DNA from: Hepsetus odoe
Taxonomy: Eukaryota; Chordata; Actinopteri; Characiformes; Hepsetidae
Assembly (NCBI GenBank): GCA_017165825.1
Contig: CM029374.1
Span: 6,981,245-7,045,244 of the forward strand
Length of the DNA stretch: 64,000 nucleotides
Direction of reading: 5' to 3'
The notes under the pieces were generated by a model. It was not told the origin of the DNA. It did no database searches and was given only the letters and a program-made list of their open reading frames with translations. This document shows, piece by piece, positions 45,242-56,079 of this stretch (the first letter of the stretch is position 1; every line of letters begins with the position of its first letter). Position numbers and translations under genes: made by a program.

Positions 45242-46322
45242 ATCACTGCTCCTGACGTCCAGCAGTCCCACCACCTCTCTGCTTTGATCTTATCCTATCA
45301 ACTTTACTTCAGGAGATATTGCCAGATCTTCTCCTATACATCACATACATACTCAATGGATCTTTAATGACTGGTTACATTCCATCTTCAAATCTGCTGT
45401 CGTCACTCCAATTCTGAAGAAACCCTCTCTGGACTGCATATCAGACATAAACAACCACAGACCAGTGTCTCTTCAGTACCTGTTAGAACAAGTCTTTGAA
45501 CGAGCTCTATATAATTGACTCAATCCGATTCAAAGATCCATGATCCCTACCAATCCTGATTCATACCAGCACATTCAACTGATGCTACACTACTAACAAT
45601 CTCAGAAGAATTCCTTGCTGCCAGACCAAACAACTTGTCTTCAGTTCTGATTCTCCTGGACCTCTCTGCAGCTTTCAACACTTTGAACCACCAGATCCTA
45701 CTGATCACTCTTTCATGGCATGGCAAGGCCACCAGTCTGCCCCGTGAAATCTGACAACTGGTGTTCCCCAAGGCTCTGTCTATGGGTCCCTTCTCTTTTC
45801 TTTATACACTGGCTCTCTAGGGTATCTCATAGCCTCACATGGGTTCTACAATTACTGGTATACAGATGACAATAAACATATTGTTAATTTTCTCTCTGAT
45901 TAACAGGTTTCAAAGATTTCTCATCACCTCAAGCTAAATCCCAGCAAGACTGAGTGTGTCTGCATTGAAGGGAAACCATATCAAGACATGACCTTGCCAA
46001 TTTTTTTGGGAACTCACTTATTGTCTCACTCATTGCATTGGACAATGTGCTTTCTTTCTCTTCTCATATTGTCAACTTTTCCAGGTCTTGCAGACACTTT
46101 CTTTACATCTGAAGAACCCGTCCGTTCCACACCAGCCAGGCTACCCAGCTGCTCATCCAGTCTCTTTCATATCCAAACTGGACTACTGTAACTCAGGTCT
46201 ACCACTGAGAGCAACAAGTGCACGTCAGTTGATTCAGAATATCGCTGCAAGTCTTGTCTTCAATCATCCCAAGTTCTCTGCTACTGCACCTCTGCTAAGA
46301 GTCCAGTCAGTCTGCCTTACTG
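45242..46322 (+). mobile_element. L2-clade LINE reverse transcriptase relic
   Basis: A row of L2-type reverse transcriptase motifs runs along the plus strand with several frame changes and stops. They are LTTGYIPSS-like (about 45368), DINNHRPVSL (about 45447), LILLDLSAAFNTLNHQILL (about 45648-45705), GVPQGS (about 45753), YWYTDDN replacing YADD (45853-45873), HLKLNPSKTE (about 45926-45955) and SKLDYCNS...LPLRATSARQ (46166-46230). Endonuclease and 3' tail are missing. L2-clade elements are the likely movers of Type V SINEs, but this copy is dead. Confidence 0.88.
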
Positions 46323-46940
46323 AAAATAATCAAATTATTATCTTGATTAAACACTCTTCAGTCAGGACAGTAGAACTTCCAGGCTATCACTGGTCTTACA
46401 GCCACAGTATAAAACTCAAAGAGTTGGAAAAGCATCATAATGTACCAAGATTAGATTATTTGTACCACATTTTGGGAATAATCTAAATATTTTAGAATCT
46501 GCTAGGGAGTTACAAAAACTATTTTACGCTTGTCAGGTCATCTCATCTAGATAAAGGGGATCCAACCACTTAGCATTTAGCATCACCAGTATACTAATCA
46601 ATAGCCTGATCATCTGCACTTGTTTCTTCACTGCTTAATCCCTTAATTTAGATGGCTTATTCTGCTTGAATGATTCATACATAAGTCACTGCATGGTTTA
46701 ACACCCAAAACAGACCTCTGAAAATGGTCAGGTACAGGGACTAGACTGAAAATTAGAAAGAAAAACACCTCCTGAACATCATTCAGGAGGTCTAGCGAAT
46801 TATTCTCATTAATTCATTAAATAAAAGAAAGTCTGGCACTCTTGAAGCAAAATATTAAAAAATTAGAGTAAGCTAAATAATCGTTGAATAATGCTTAAAA
46901 CTAAATAATGCTTGAATAGTTTGAAGTATTTAAAAACAAC
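46323..46940. other. Unannotated AT-rich stretch
   Basis: Follows the L2 relic abruptly after CCTCTGCTAAGAG. Nothing recognised. Confidence 0.45.
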
Positions 46941-46949
46941 CTAAAATTA

Positions 46950-47810
46950 TAGATTTTGGGAGCTTGAGGAAATTGCACGACTCATTTGCTATTGTCAGAC
47001 TGGGGATTATTTGTGAATCCTTCAACACTTCTTTTTAAGGTCAGTACTTTGAGCAGGTCATTTGAAAATATTGTGCTCAGGTTAATTGTCTTGCTGCATT
47101 TTCTCTAAAGATTCTGTTCATGGACAGACATTTTCCTTTATAATTTGGTTAATTAACTGGAAAAAATTTATTGTCAATGATTGCAAGCTGTCCTGAACCA
47201 GATGCTGAAAAGCAGAACCAAACATGATGCTACCACCATGTTTGACAGAGGGAATGTGGTTCTTATGCTGGACTTTTCTCCAAACAAAATGCTTCTTGCT
47301 ACTAAATGGACAATTCTAGGAAACTGTTAAACTGTGAAAGTTTTTCTGAAACGTGTGTCTATGTAATTTTGGCAACTGTAAATGGCCAGAAGTGTTCTTC
47401 GTGGAGCGCAATGGTTTTCCCGTTGCAACCCAATCATTTTCATTGTTGTTGTTCAGTCAAGATGGCCTCATTAGCATTAACATTAATATAGTCAATAGCA
47501 GACAGGTCTTTAGTTGAACTGGATTCCTTAGATACTTTGCAGACTATTATGTCCCTTGCTGTTAAAGTGGTCTTTGTTAGCTGCAGTCCTCAGAAATCTT
47601 TTTATTTTTGATGGGATACTTCCACAAAAATGTGCTGTGAAGGTCACCCTTTGATAGATCCCTGTTCTTTAAATAAAACAGGCGCACTTACTCAAACCAG
47701 ATTTTCATCCCATAGAAATTATGTGAACAAAATCTACTGTGGTGAAGTTATAGTAAGGTAAAGCCTTCCTTAAACAACCTGATTATGATGTAATTCTGGG
47801 ACATTATTTC
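46950..47810 (-). mobile_element. Tc1-like transposon relic
   Basis: On the minus strand TCTGTCAAACATGGTGGTAG followed by CATCATGTTTGG corresponds to the Tc1 transposase KHGGGSIMVWG region (about 47225-47250). The flanking order (GACTGGGGATTATTTGTGAA near 46998; CACCCTTTGATAGATCCCTG near 47645; TGATGTAATTCTGGGACATT near 47787) follows a widespread teleost Tc1 family. Stops and indels are frequent. Terminal repeats are not clearly delimited, so the ends are approximate. Confidence 0.62.
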
Positions 47811-47829
47811 TCTTCAAGTGTTCATGGAT

Positions 47830-48370
47830 GCAATGTCATCTAATAGTACCTTCCACAAAGCTAAAGATAAACCACCTTTGTGCTTCTCATTCAACAATTC
47901 CTGAAGGCACTGCAAGTGACTGTATGAGAAAGACCAGGAAGTGTAGGTAGAAGAGGGACAGTGGAGCTTTAAAAATAAAGTTGGAAAGCGCTTTAGACAA
48001 GGCGTGGAGAGGAAGAGTAATTTGAATGGTTGTGCTAATGACCGGAGGAGGAGCAGCACAGCAGTCGTTTCGCTGATACGATGGCAGGTCATCGCGACAG
48101 ATGTTCCCAACATATGTGGAGAATTAATTACCCACTAGTAAACAAAATCTGTGATGCAGAGAGTCGTTTTGTCCAAATTTCTTTCGTTTCGCTGTTATTA
48201 GGGGCATAATTTTTCTTGATCAGCCGGGCCCACTCAAAAGCGTGAGTCCAGTAATGGGCCAAGCCGAAGGGCTGTGCGAGGCGCAGAAGGGTGTTTAATT
48301 GGCAGAGCTGATTGTCAGCCTGCACAATGTGAAAGCCCTTGATTTTCTAATTGGTTGATTGAGGCATGGG
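47830..48370. promoter_or_regulatory. Candidate regulatory island
   Basis: Long unique block with GAATTAATTACCCACTAG, GTTTAATTGGCAGAG and TTTCTAATTGGTTGATTG, several homeodomain-type cores, and CG-containing words uncommon in the surroundings. Frames on both strands, none credible. One of the stronger enhancer-like blocks. Confidence 0.33.
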
Positions 48371-48586
48371 GGTCCCAGGCCACACTCTCCCCACTACCCC
48401 CCCATCCTGATGGCTCAGTTGCAGGGAAATGTTTTTCCAGAAAAGAGAAACCTTGGCAGGGGAAGAACATACAGCAACAAGCCATAGTTCACTGGTGTAG
48501 AGTTTGCAAGAAAACGGTACTGGCAGAGCTGAGAAACCAAATCATAGCACAGAAAATGAATCATTTTTTTTGTTTTTACAATTTGA

Positions 48587-48617
<31 letters not shown>

Positions 48618-49715
48618 ACTGTTTAATTAATTAATTAATATGTTTAGGTTTTTGTTTAATATGTTATTAGTATTCATAGTTTTTTTTGATATCGTGAAAA
48701 CCAGCACATTTACTCATATCTGCCTATTAAGTTTACAGCAGGTTAAGCCATGCATTCAGACAGAAGTTATAAGAAGCATTTTAGCCATGATTACATTTTG
48801 AAACACAAAGAAACTCATCAACACATTGGAAGTGGCCTGCTTATGTTGTGTATGCCTAGAAACGCTCCTGGTCACAAGGGGACAGTAACTGATTAGAGGA
48901 ATAAAGATGAGGAAATAATTGATAGCTACAATAAATATATCCAACGTGGTTCTTTGAGGCAATGCCATGGAAGAACCACTTTTACTTCCCCAAAACTTTT
49001 GAAAGTCTAAAGAACTTTATTCAACTTTTCTAAGCTTTTCCCACACCTGTATGTCTGTAAAAGTCAGGAACTTTTTAGGAACCTTTATTTTTAGTAACAT
49101 AGTAAGGCAATTGTCAAGTGTACTTAAGCATAGTGCTCAAGTCCCCTGAACAAACCATCACAGAGAGCTGAGGACAATTAAGTGTTGCATTTATTCAGCA
49201 GATTTCTTAATGTCATTACATTTGGTTGTGTAATGCAATAAAGAGAGCACAGACTCAATAGAAAGATGGAGACATCCATTAGTCGAGCAAGCTGAATCTC
49301 TAGAAGCTAAAATGAAAATCAATTCATAAATAAGGAATGACATTGTCCCCACAAACAAGGCAGAAAATTGCAGCCGGTATTTAGAAGTCTCTCAACATCA
49401 CAGAATATTGATTTCTCCGCCACTCTATTCAAACCCTCAATTTAATATTAGATTAAGCTAAAGAAATACTTCTCAAGGTGAATTATACATTCCTGCACAA
49501 ATCCCAATCAGACTTAGAAAACCAATCAATCCCTATCAACAATGTGTGACTGAAACATGCAAGCACTGAGGCCATGTGGCTTGGGAAACTATTTGTTTCA
49601 ATTAATATATCAAATGTAATGGAAAGAAAAGAGATTGTAAAAAAGAAATAAATTATGCGATTACTAGATGATTCATTTGTACAATTAAGGCAAGTGAGTT
49701 GATACCATTAAAAAA
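48371..49715. other. Unannotated AT-rich stretch
   Basis: Contains an AAT run at 48589-48615 and a short TTAA run. No gene or transposon recognised. Confidence 0.5.
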
Positions 49716-49719
49716 GATT

Positions 49720-50110
49720 CCTTATCATCAAATACAATTGGCAATCTGAGTGTAAAGTCTTGAAAAGCAATATAAATTTGCATTAAAATCCCAATCAGCA
49801 GCCCTTCTACAACTAATCATTTCCATTACTCAGTCAGACCACTTCGCCACATGCTGTTTCTTTAATCGAGACTGGCAGGCTGATTAAGCTGACGGCAAGC
49901 TGAAGCTTTTTACAGGAAACCATCTCACTTCCCTATTTGGCAGCATAGCTTTAACTTAGGCTTTTAGGCACAAGAGAGAGACCAAAGTGGAGTGTGACTA
50001 AACTGAAGTCCAAAAGGAGCTTTACTCTGGAGATCCTTCAGACAACCTGTTCAGGGTGTTATTGCATGAGGTTAGCACCTCCTATGACCCTGCTCACCTT
50101 ACTTTCTAGA
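49720..50110. promoter_or_regulatory. Candidate regulatory island
   Basis: Unique block with CTAATCATTTCC, TTTAATCGAGACTGG and CTGATTAAGCTGACGG. No exon or repeat. Enhancer-like by motif content. Confidence 0.3.
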
Positions 50111-50449
50111 TATTTGAAAAAGATAATCAATAAATCCTAGCATGTGAAATAGCAGAAGTATCCTTTTGATTGTAAATACCTGTCATACCTTTTTGCTGTT
50201 TATCACAGTATATGTATAGGTACGTTGTTCAGTTTCCATATCATCTGCTGTGGAATAAGATGCTGTCATATGCATAGAAAATAACTTTGCACTATAATCT
50301 GATGAGACTTTACACTAGATGTTGGACCATGCTGTGAGGATTTAAATGTATTTTTAATGTATTTAGTGAATAAAGTAAGGTCAGGTACTTATGTTGGATG
50401 ATTAGTACTGAAAGGAAATACATCACTTTGGATAATTCAGTTCCACTAA

Positions 50450-50640
50450 CATTTACGGCATTTAGCAGACGCTCTTATCCAGAGCAACTTCCATGTCTTA
50501 ATTACAGGGACAGTCCCCCTGGAGCAACTCAGGGTTAAAGGTCTTGCTCAGGCACCCAGTAATGGTAGTGCTTGAGGTGGGATTCAAACCATTGCCATTG
50601 GTCCATTGGCAAGTACCCTACCACTAGACCACCACCACCA
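50450..50640 (-). mobile_element. Type V SINE
   Basis: Full length, minus orientation: CATTTACGGCATTTAGCAGA tail, V-like middle, GGGATTCAAACC B-box inverse and CCACTAGACCACCACCACC head. Its head faces the Type V SINE at 50803, making an inverted pair. Confidence 0.92.
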
Positions 50641-50802
50641 CTAACAATGGCACTAGTAAATGGTTAAGACCAGAAAAGTTGACACCTGACATCAGGCATA
50701 GGGACCTGACGCTTTGTTGCAGCAGTTCCAAAGTGTTTTCATTTGAACTGAGATCATATAAGCTATGTATGACAAAGTTGATTGCAACAATGGTTTGTAA
50801 AC

Positions 50803-51010
50803 AGTGGCGGTGGTCTAGTGGTAGGGTACTTGCCTACGGACCTCTGGATCAAGAGGTCCTTGGTTCGAATCACACCTCTAGCACTGCCACCACTGGGTCC
50901 CTGAGCAAGACCCTTAACCCTGAGTCGCTCCAGGGGGACTGTCCCTGTAATTAGGACATGGAAGTCCTGGATAAGAGCGTCTGCTAAATGCCGTAAATGT
51001 AAATGTAAAA
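50803..51010 (+). mobile_element. Type V SINE, well preserved
   Basis: Plus orientation; the cleanest V copy: GGCGGTGGTCTAGTGGTAGG head, GGTTCGAATCACACCTC B box, GGTCCCTGAGCAAGACCC middle, GGATAAGAGCGTCTGCTAAA tail and GTAAATGTAAATGTAAA repeats as used by L2/UnaL2-type machinery. Confidence 0.95.
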
Positions 51011-51229
51011 ATCAAATTTACACTTTTTCCCAAGATAATCAAGGTGATCAAATAGTAAAGGCATTTTAGTCTCCAGATTTTTCTTCCTTGCCTTGTGAGG
51101 AAAAAAAAACTTGCACCAGTCTGCACTGTTTACTATAAAATTAACATAAAAAATGAAACGATTAAAACGTTAAAATTAATGAAGTCAGAAAATTATGAGC
51201 TATTTTGGCTGACTGAATACATATGGGGC

Positions 51230-51810
51230 ATGTATTACTATTTCATTACAACTGGAAATTCTTGAGGGGTGGGACATATTAGACAGCAATGAAATAAAGG
51301 GTTGAAATAAAAAAAAAGTGGTCAAGCATTTTGATCTGAACAGTTATAATAGGACCCAATTTTGATGGCAAAACAACTTTCAACTGGGTGAAAGCCTCTG
51401 CCCGGGTGCAGAGGAAGACCAAGCTGGGGGAGGCATTGTGATATTCTGGGCAATGTCCTGCTAGAAAATCATGGCTCCTGGCATTGATGTGGATGTTACT
51501 TTGACATCCCACTTAAAGATTACTATAGACGAAGAACAAACCCTAATCAGAGTGGCTTCCTTCTGTGAGATAATGAACCCTGCCATACTGAAAAAAAATT
51601 GTTAGAAATTGTTTGATGGACACAACCAGTAAATACTCCATGTTCCCAAAATTTCTTTCAAGATATTTGGGCAAGGATCAACTGCTAATGTCTCAGTACT
51701 TGATACCACAGCACATCTTCAGTGGTCTTAAGGAGTCCATCTCTTGGGTCAGAGGCAAAGTGGAACCCAAACAAAATGTTTTAGGTGTTTTTATGAAAAC
51801 ATATTGATTA
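51230..51810 (+). mobile_element. Tc1-like transposon relic, internally deleted
   Basis: Same family as 35849-38617 but in opposite orientation. Plus strand reads GGGIVIFWAMSC, stop, KIMAPGIDVDVTLTS (about 51433-51508). Next comes a trace of the QDNAPCH catalytic region (ATAATGAACCCTGCCATACT, about 51571) and GATACCACAGCACATCTTCA near the C-terminus (51702-51721). The DNA-binding part and the stretch before the last catalytic residue are largely deleted. The left end keeps GGTGGGACATATTAGACAGC; the outermost repeats are not clear. Confidence 0.75.
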
Positions 51811-52195
51811 AATTCCGTACCTGCATCAGCAGCAATGTCATAAGTAGAAATGTGGAAATCAAAAAAGATTCATTAAAATCATTATAATCATTAAAACTTT
51901 ATTAATTTCAAATATGACACCACAAAATCTATATTACAAATAACATATTCTTGTTAAGAATAAATTTTAAAAAAGGAAAAACATCATATGAAAATACAAA
52001 AGACACCAGTCATTGATCTTTTCACATGCACTGTGTATACCTAATGATCAGCCTTCTGTAACAGTTTGCTTGCATTACAACTGTAGCATCATGATAAATT
52101 TAGCCCTGTGTTTTTCCACTTTTCTCCCTCCCTTGGTTTTTTTAACTTCCTCTACAATCAATCAGCAGACCCTCACTCCACCCCCCCCACCCCCA
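51811..52195. other. Unannotated stretch with C-rich tract
   Basis: AT-rich, ending in a CACCCCCCCC tract at 52179-52200. Nothing else recognised. Confidence 0.45.
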
Positions 52196-52199
52196 CCCC

Positions 52200-52770
52200 A
52201 TTTCCTTGCCTCCTGGATTTCAGATCATCGGATGTAAATCCCTGACAAGGGTATCTATATATAATATTAATGTGCGCTGCTGAGGGTTTACCATGAACAC
52301 AGCACTGACTGCCAAATGAAGAGTGATCAGAGGCAGGTTACCCATCCTCCATGGCCCTCTACTGCATTCTCAGCCCCAGGATGGATGGAGCGTCATTAGG
52401 CAAAGGAGCTCGGCCATTCTCCGCAGAAATGGCCAAGTCGGAGGTACCCATCAATCTAGCAGAGCCCCTGCTCCCTCAGATACTGTCAGTGTGGTGAGGT
52501 ACAGAGGGCCCACTATCGATGCTCAGGGACCCTCCTAGCCAACCGTAGTTCAACTCATCTGTAGGCATCTGGGGGTGGCTGCTACACAGTACGTTCCCCC
52601 AATCCCTCTCACACTTCCGCCTTCTAATTTATTTACTGCAGGAAACGGCCACCAAGGAGAAAACGGACAGGGAAGGAGAAAGTAAAATGTTTTCATCCAC
52701 TAACCAGCCAAGGACCCTAGCCATAGGGAACAACTGAAGTCCCAACGAACTTTAGGGAGCCTCTCTATAA
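52200..52770. promoter_or_regulatory. Candidate regulatory island
   Basis: Unique, GC-balanced block. A 71-codon plus frame (52323-52538) crosses a TTCTCAG / GAG|GTACCC splice-like pair, but no protein is recognisable. I treat it as non-coding. Confidence 0.25.
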
Positions 52771-53138
52771 CCCAAAAGAGCGGTGGGTGGCACTAAAATA
52801 AAAGATCTGCCCCCAAAAAATGCCTTTTTTGGCTGTTGCAGGGTTACAGAATGTTGGCAAAAAATCCCATACAACATAATGAGTTGTACTGCGCTTTAAA
52901 CCAAGCGCTGGGTTGAAGGTCGTGCTACCATGATGTTGCTTCTGCATTCAAATGTATACATTCCCTTGATTAAATATGATTTAGTTGTAAATACCGTATC
53001 TCCAATGGCGTTACTGGGATTTTGATCTTAAAATCAGTTGTACTACATAGTGCAATATAACCATAATGATATATGCTTAGTGGCATATTGCACATTATAA
53101 TACTTCCAAAAATAAAGTACCTCTGAATCATTTCAAAG

Positions 53139-53160
53139 TCAAGTCAAGTCAAGTCAAATT
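53139..53160. repeat. AAGTC pentanucleotide array
   Basis: About four CAAGT/AAGTC units followed by AAATTGGATTTGTA, resembling the start of a common teleost dispersed repeat. Confidence 0.6.
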
Positions 53161-53203
53161 GGATTTGTAACTTCAACCATATACACATATATATGCATAT
53201 ATT

Positions 53204-53205
<2 letters not shown>

Positions 53206-53288
<83 letters not shown>
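53206..53288. repeat. Long AT microsatellite
   Basis: About 41 uninterrupted AT units, with TATATATGCATATA and related words just upstream. It is self-complementary and can extrude a hairpin. Confidence 0.97.
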
Positions 53289-53291
<3 letters not shown>

Positions 53292-53399
53292 TATGGTGGA
53301 TGATGCCATGTGAGTAACAGCAACAGTGACTCCAGTACTGGGTTCAATACGGTATTAAACACTGTCTAAAGCAGCATCAATAAAGTGCTCATTTCGATT

Positions 53400-53990
53400 C
53401 ATATATTGTACTTCACAAACCTGAATTAGGCTTGTAAACTTGTGAGCAGTTGGGAGGAGAGCTCTGCAAATCAAACGGGCCTTCCAATCAAAGACATGGG
53501 GTCCTTGTAAATCATCTTAAAAACCTCCTAGTGGAAAGAAAGTGGGAGAAAAGAGACACTTGTTTCAAAGATAATATCTTGCATGAGCACAAAGCTCAAT
53601 GAAAAGGATTGCATCTAATTGATTTGGCTGTTTGTTATGTAAATACTAATAGACAAAAGACAGTGGGATATTTGAATCAAAAGAAAGGGGTGTTGAGCAG
53701 ACCCTGAACAAGAGACTGCTACGACGTTGTGGAATGCGATCCAAGCTATTGGTAATCAATTGGAATGGAGCAGTGATTGAAAAACTGTCTGCTATGCAGT
53801 TGTGCTCAGTTTGAGAAACAATTTGAAAATAATAGTGAGGAAAAAAAGAGTCAATATTGAAACCCAGCTGAAGGACAAATGTGAGAAGTGTCTCTTTGTT
53901 AGCTTATCGGACTGGGTGCCCGTGACACCTTGCATTGTTAGCAGCTGAATGCAGCTTTCAGAGTGAACACACACAAAAGTCATTTAGGTA
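53400..53990. promoter_or_regulatory. Candidate regulatory island
   Basis: Unique block with TGAATTAGGC, CTAATTGATTTGG, TTATGTAAATACTAATAG (octamer/POU-like) and GTAATCAATTGG. No exon supported. Enhancer-like by motif content. Confidence 0.32.
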
Positions 53991-54430
53991 ATGACTGAAA
54001 AAAGGCACTTCTGACCTGAAGAGATTATTGTGAACTTTTCTGAACTACAGCACATGAGACACTTCCAAAAATTTAAACAAAATTGAATCCACTTGATTTA
54101 GTCAACACTTATTTTTATGATTTAAATTTATAATCAGTAGAAGTGATTTTAATTATTATTAATTTTAACACACTTTGTGTATTTTATGTATATTATATAT
54201 GTGCAATAATATGAATATTGATAGGCTATGCAAGATAATTAACACTGTTTCTATTGGTTTATTCATCATGAAACATTTACCAAGCTGGCATGTAAAAAAA
54301 TATAACAAAAAATGTATGACATATTTAAGAAAAAAAAATATTTCAATGTCACTAAATCAAATATACTAAAAAAATATACATTTAGTCAATTATAAGTGTA
54401 GGTCTAGGATTTTTTCCTAAAGGTCTTCCA
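53991..54430. other. Unannotated AT-rich stretch
   Basis: Very AT-rich; nothing recognised. Confidence 0.5.
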
Positions 54431-54606
54431 CCATGATCCCCAAAGACATTATTATAGTTCATTATGGCAGTACCTTTTCTGTATTGCTCCATCCTCTGCT
54501 TGAAGACAAAGATGTGTTTATTAAACCTCTGACATCGCAGACAGAACTCTACAACGTTCTCTTACTGCCATCTTTTGTCTTTTTCTATTTCTCGTTTCAT
54601 TACCCG

Positions 54607-54686
54607 CTCTCTCTCACTCTCTCTCTCTCTCTCTCTCTCACTCACTCACTCTGTCTCTCTCTCTCTCTTTCTCTCTCCCTCTCTCA
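54607..54686. repeat. CT microsatellite, imperfect
   Basis: CT units with CACT and TTTCT interruptions over about 80 bp; Ser/Leu frames through it are meaningless. Confidence 0.93.
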
Positions 54687-54769
54687 CCCCTTCAGTGTAG
54701 TTGTTTCTCTTTTTTTCAAGGAGAACTTTTTATGGAGGGGCAGGGATGGCTGGGGAGGGGGGTACCTGA

Positions 54770-55150
54770 CTTGTTAGTCTACCACTGTCCAATTTGTTGA
54801 GGGTGTATGGATTTGATTAAGACTGGGGTCTCTCCTGCTGCTCACCCCACCCATCAATCACATTGATAAGTCCCAGAAAGGCAACATATTGCCTGGGAAG
54901 AGGATAGGGAGGGATATCAATTTCGCTGTCGTGCCGCCGTCTCCCCACCCCAAAAAACAGGCTGTGCCGTTTTGGTGGAGGTGCAGACCGCCAAGGAGGA
55001 GGTGAAGGGGAGAGAGGATGGAGCAGTCCAACAGGGGGTTGGGAAAGGGGTGGGAGTTAGGGGCTGGGGGTAGGGAGCAGACAAGGGGTCTCTGGGGGTT
55101 GGCCGAGGGCAGGTTTCCAGTTAGAGTCTGGTCAGGGGCACTCAAAGTTT
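54770..55150. promoter_or_regulatory. GC-rich island with G-run cluster
   Basis: Unique GC-rich block. Seven or more G-runs at 55034-55075 on the plus strand could form a G-quadruplex. A 95-codon minus-strand frame crosses it, proline-rich because of the C-runs, with no recognisable domain. Could be a regulatory element. Confidence 0.3.
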
Positions 55151-55175
55151 GTTAATGTCTTTTTTCTCTTTACAG

Positions 55176-55205
55176 TCTTTAGCAAAACTGTGTAATGCTA
55201 AATAA
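55176..55205 (+). other. Weak candidate terminal exon
   Basis: A strong acceptor-like tract, CTTTTTTCTCTTTACAG, is followed in one frame by SLAKLCNAK and a stop. No polyadenylation signal is close (nearest AATAAA-type word near 55447). Probably chance. Confidence 0.08.
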
Positions 55206-56075
55206 TACACCAATGGGGGCCTTACATTACACACAAACAGATTTGTATTGTTTTTTTTATTTGTTTGTTTGTTTAAGCATAAACTGTTCTTTCAAACTGT
55301 CTGGAGCACCCATCCAAGTTTTTATTTTCTACTTAATTCTTAGATCTACATTTTATTTGTTATTTGAACGTAAAAACCTGTAAAGTTCTGTAGCAGTCAA
55401 TATAGTCAATATACAGGTATAAATGTATATTTATTACCAATAGTCAATAAATATAAATCTAATTCCAATTTGTAAAGGAAGGCTACTTTTTTATGCTGAC
55501 ACTGGGTAAACTGAGCTGAATCCCTCAGAGATGGGCAGCCCCTGTTGTGCTTGAAGAACATACACTTCCTAACTTGTTAGCAACGTATATGACAATAAAC
55601 TAGGGACCAATCAATAACTGTGCAACTTGGAAGGCAGGTCAAGGTGAGGGTCATGTGGACTGTCTGGGCTCTGAACAAGCTAATGCAGGACACTGTAACA
55701 GCTGCCATTCAAATACATCCAGCTGCCGTGAAACATACCTTTGAATTATAATGTGTATTCTCTCTATCGAAGAGTAAATAAAGTAAACAATGTCAAATTA
55801 TTTAATTAAATTGTATTATGGTTAAATGTGCATTGTGGGTATATGCTCATTTCTGCTTATTAAAACGCTATTTATCGTTAGAGATTAAATATTATAGAAA
55901 TGAATCACCTTCATAGATTTTTAGGTTGTTAATTAACAGTGCTAAAGGTGTTTTGTATTTTTTTTTACACTCAGCTGGTCCTGTTTCTGCTTTGGACAAA
56001 GTTTTTACTTCTTTTCTCTCTCTCTTTTTTATGCAAGGATAATCTTCTTATTTCTCAATTACACTTGGTTACAGA
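55206..56075. other. Unannotated AT-rich stretch
   Basis: No gene or repeat recognised. Confidence 0.5.
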
Positions 56076-56079
56076 CAAA

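Noticed and set aside
46088..46486. 132-codon open frame as a host gene
   Set aside because: The first part is L2 reverse transcriptase tail sequence (SKLDYCNS...) and the rest is unrelated flank.
52323..52538. 71-codon frame with splice-like signals at 52371-52443
   Set aside because: Signals are weak, the peptide is unrecognised and the donor GTACCC is poor.
54433..54777. 114-codon frame with Ser/Leu repeat
   Set aside because: Most of it is the CT microsatellite; the start has no recognisable domain.
54907..55090. CpG-island promoter
   Set aside because: The block is G-rich on one strand but has few CG dinucleotides and no core promoter motif.
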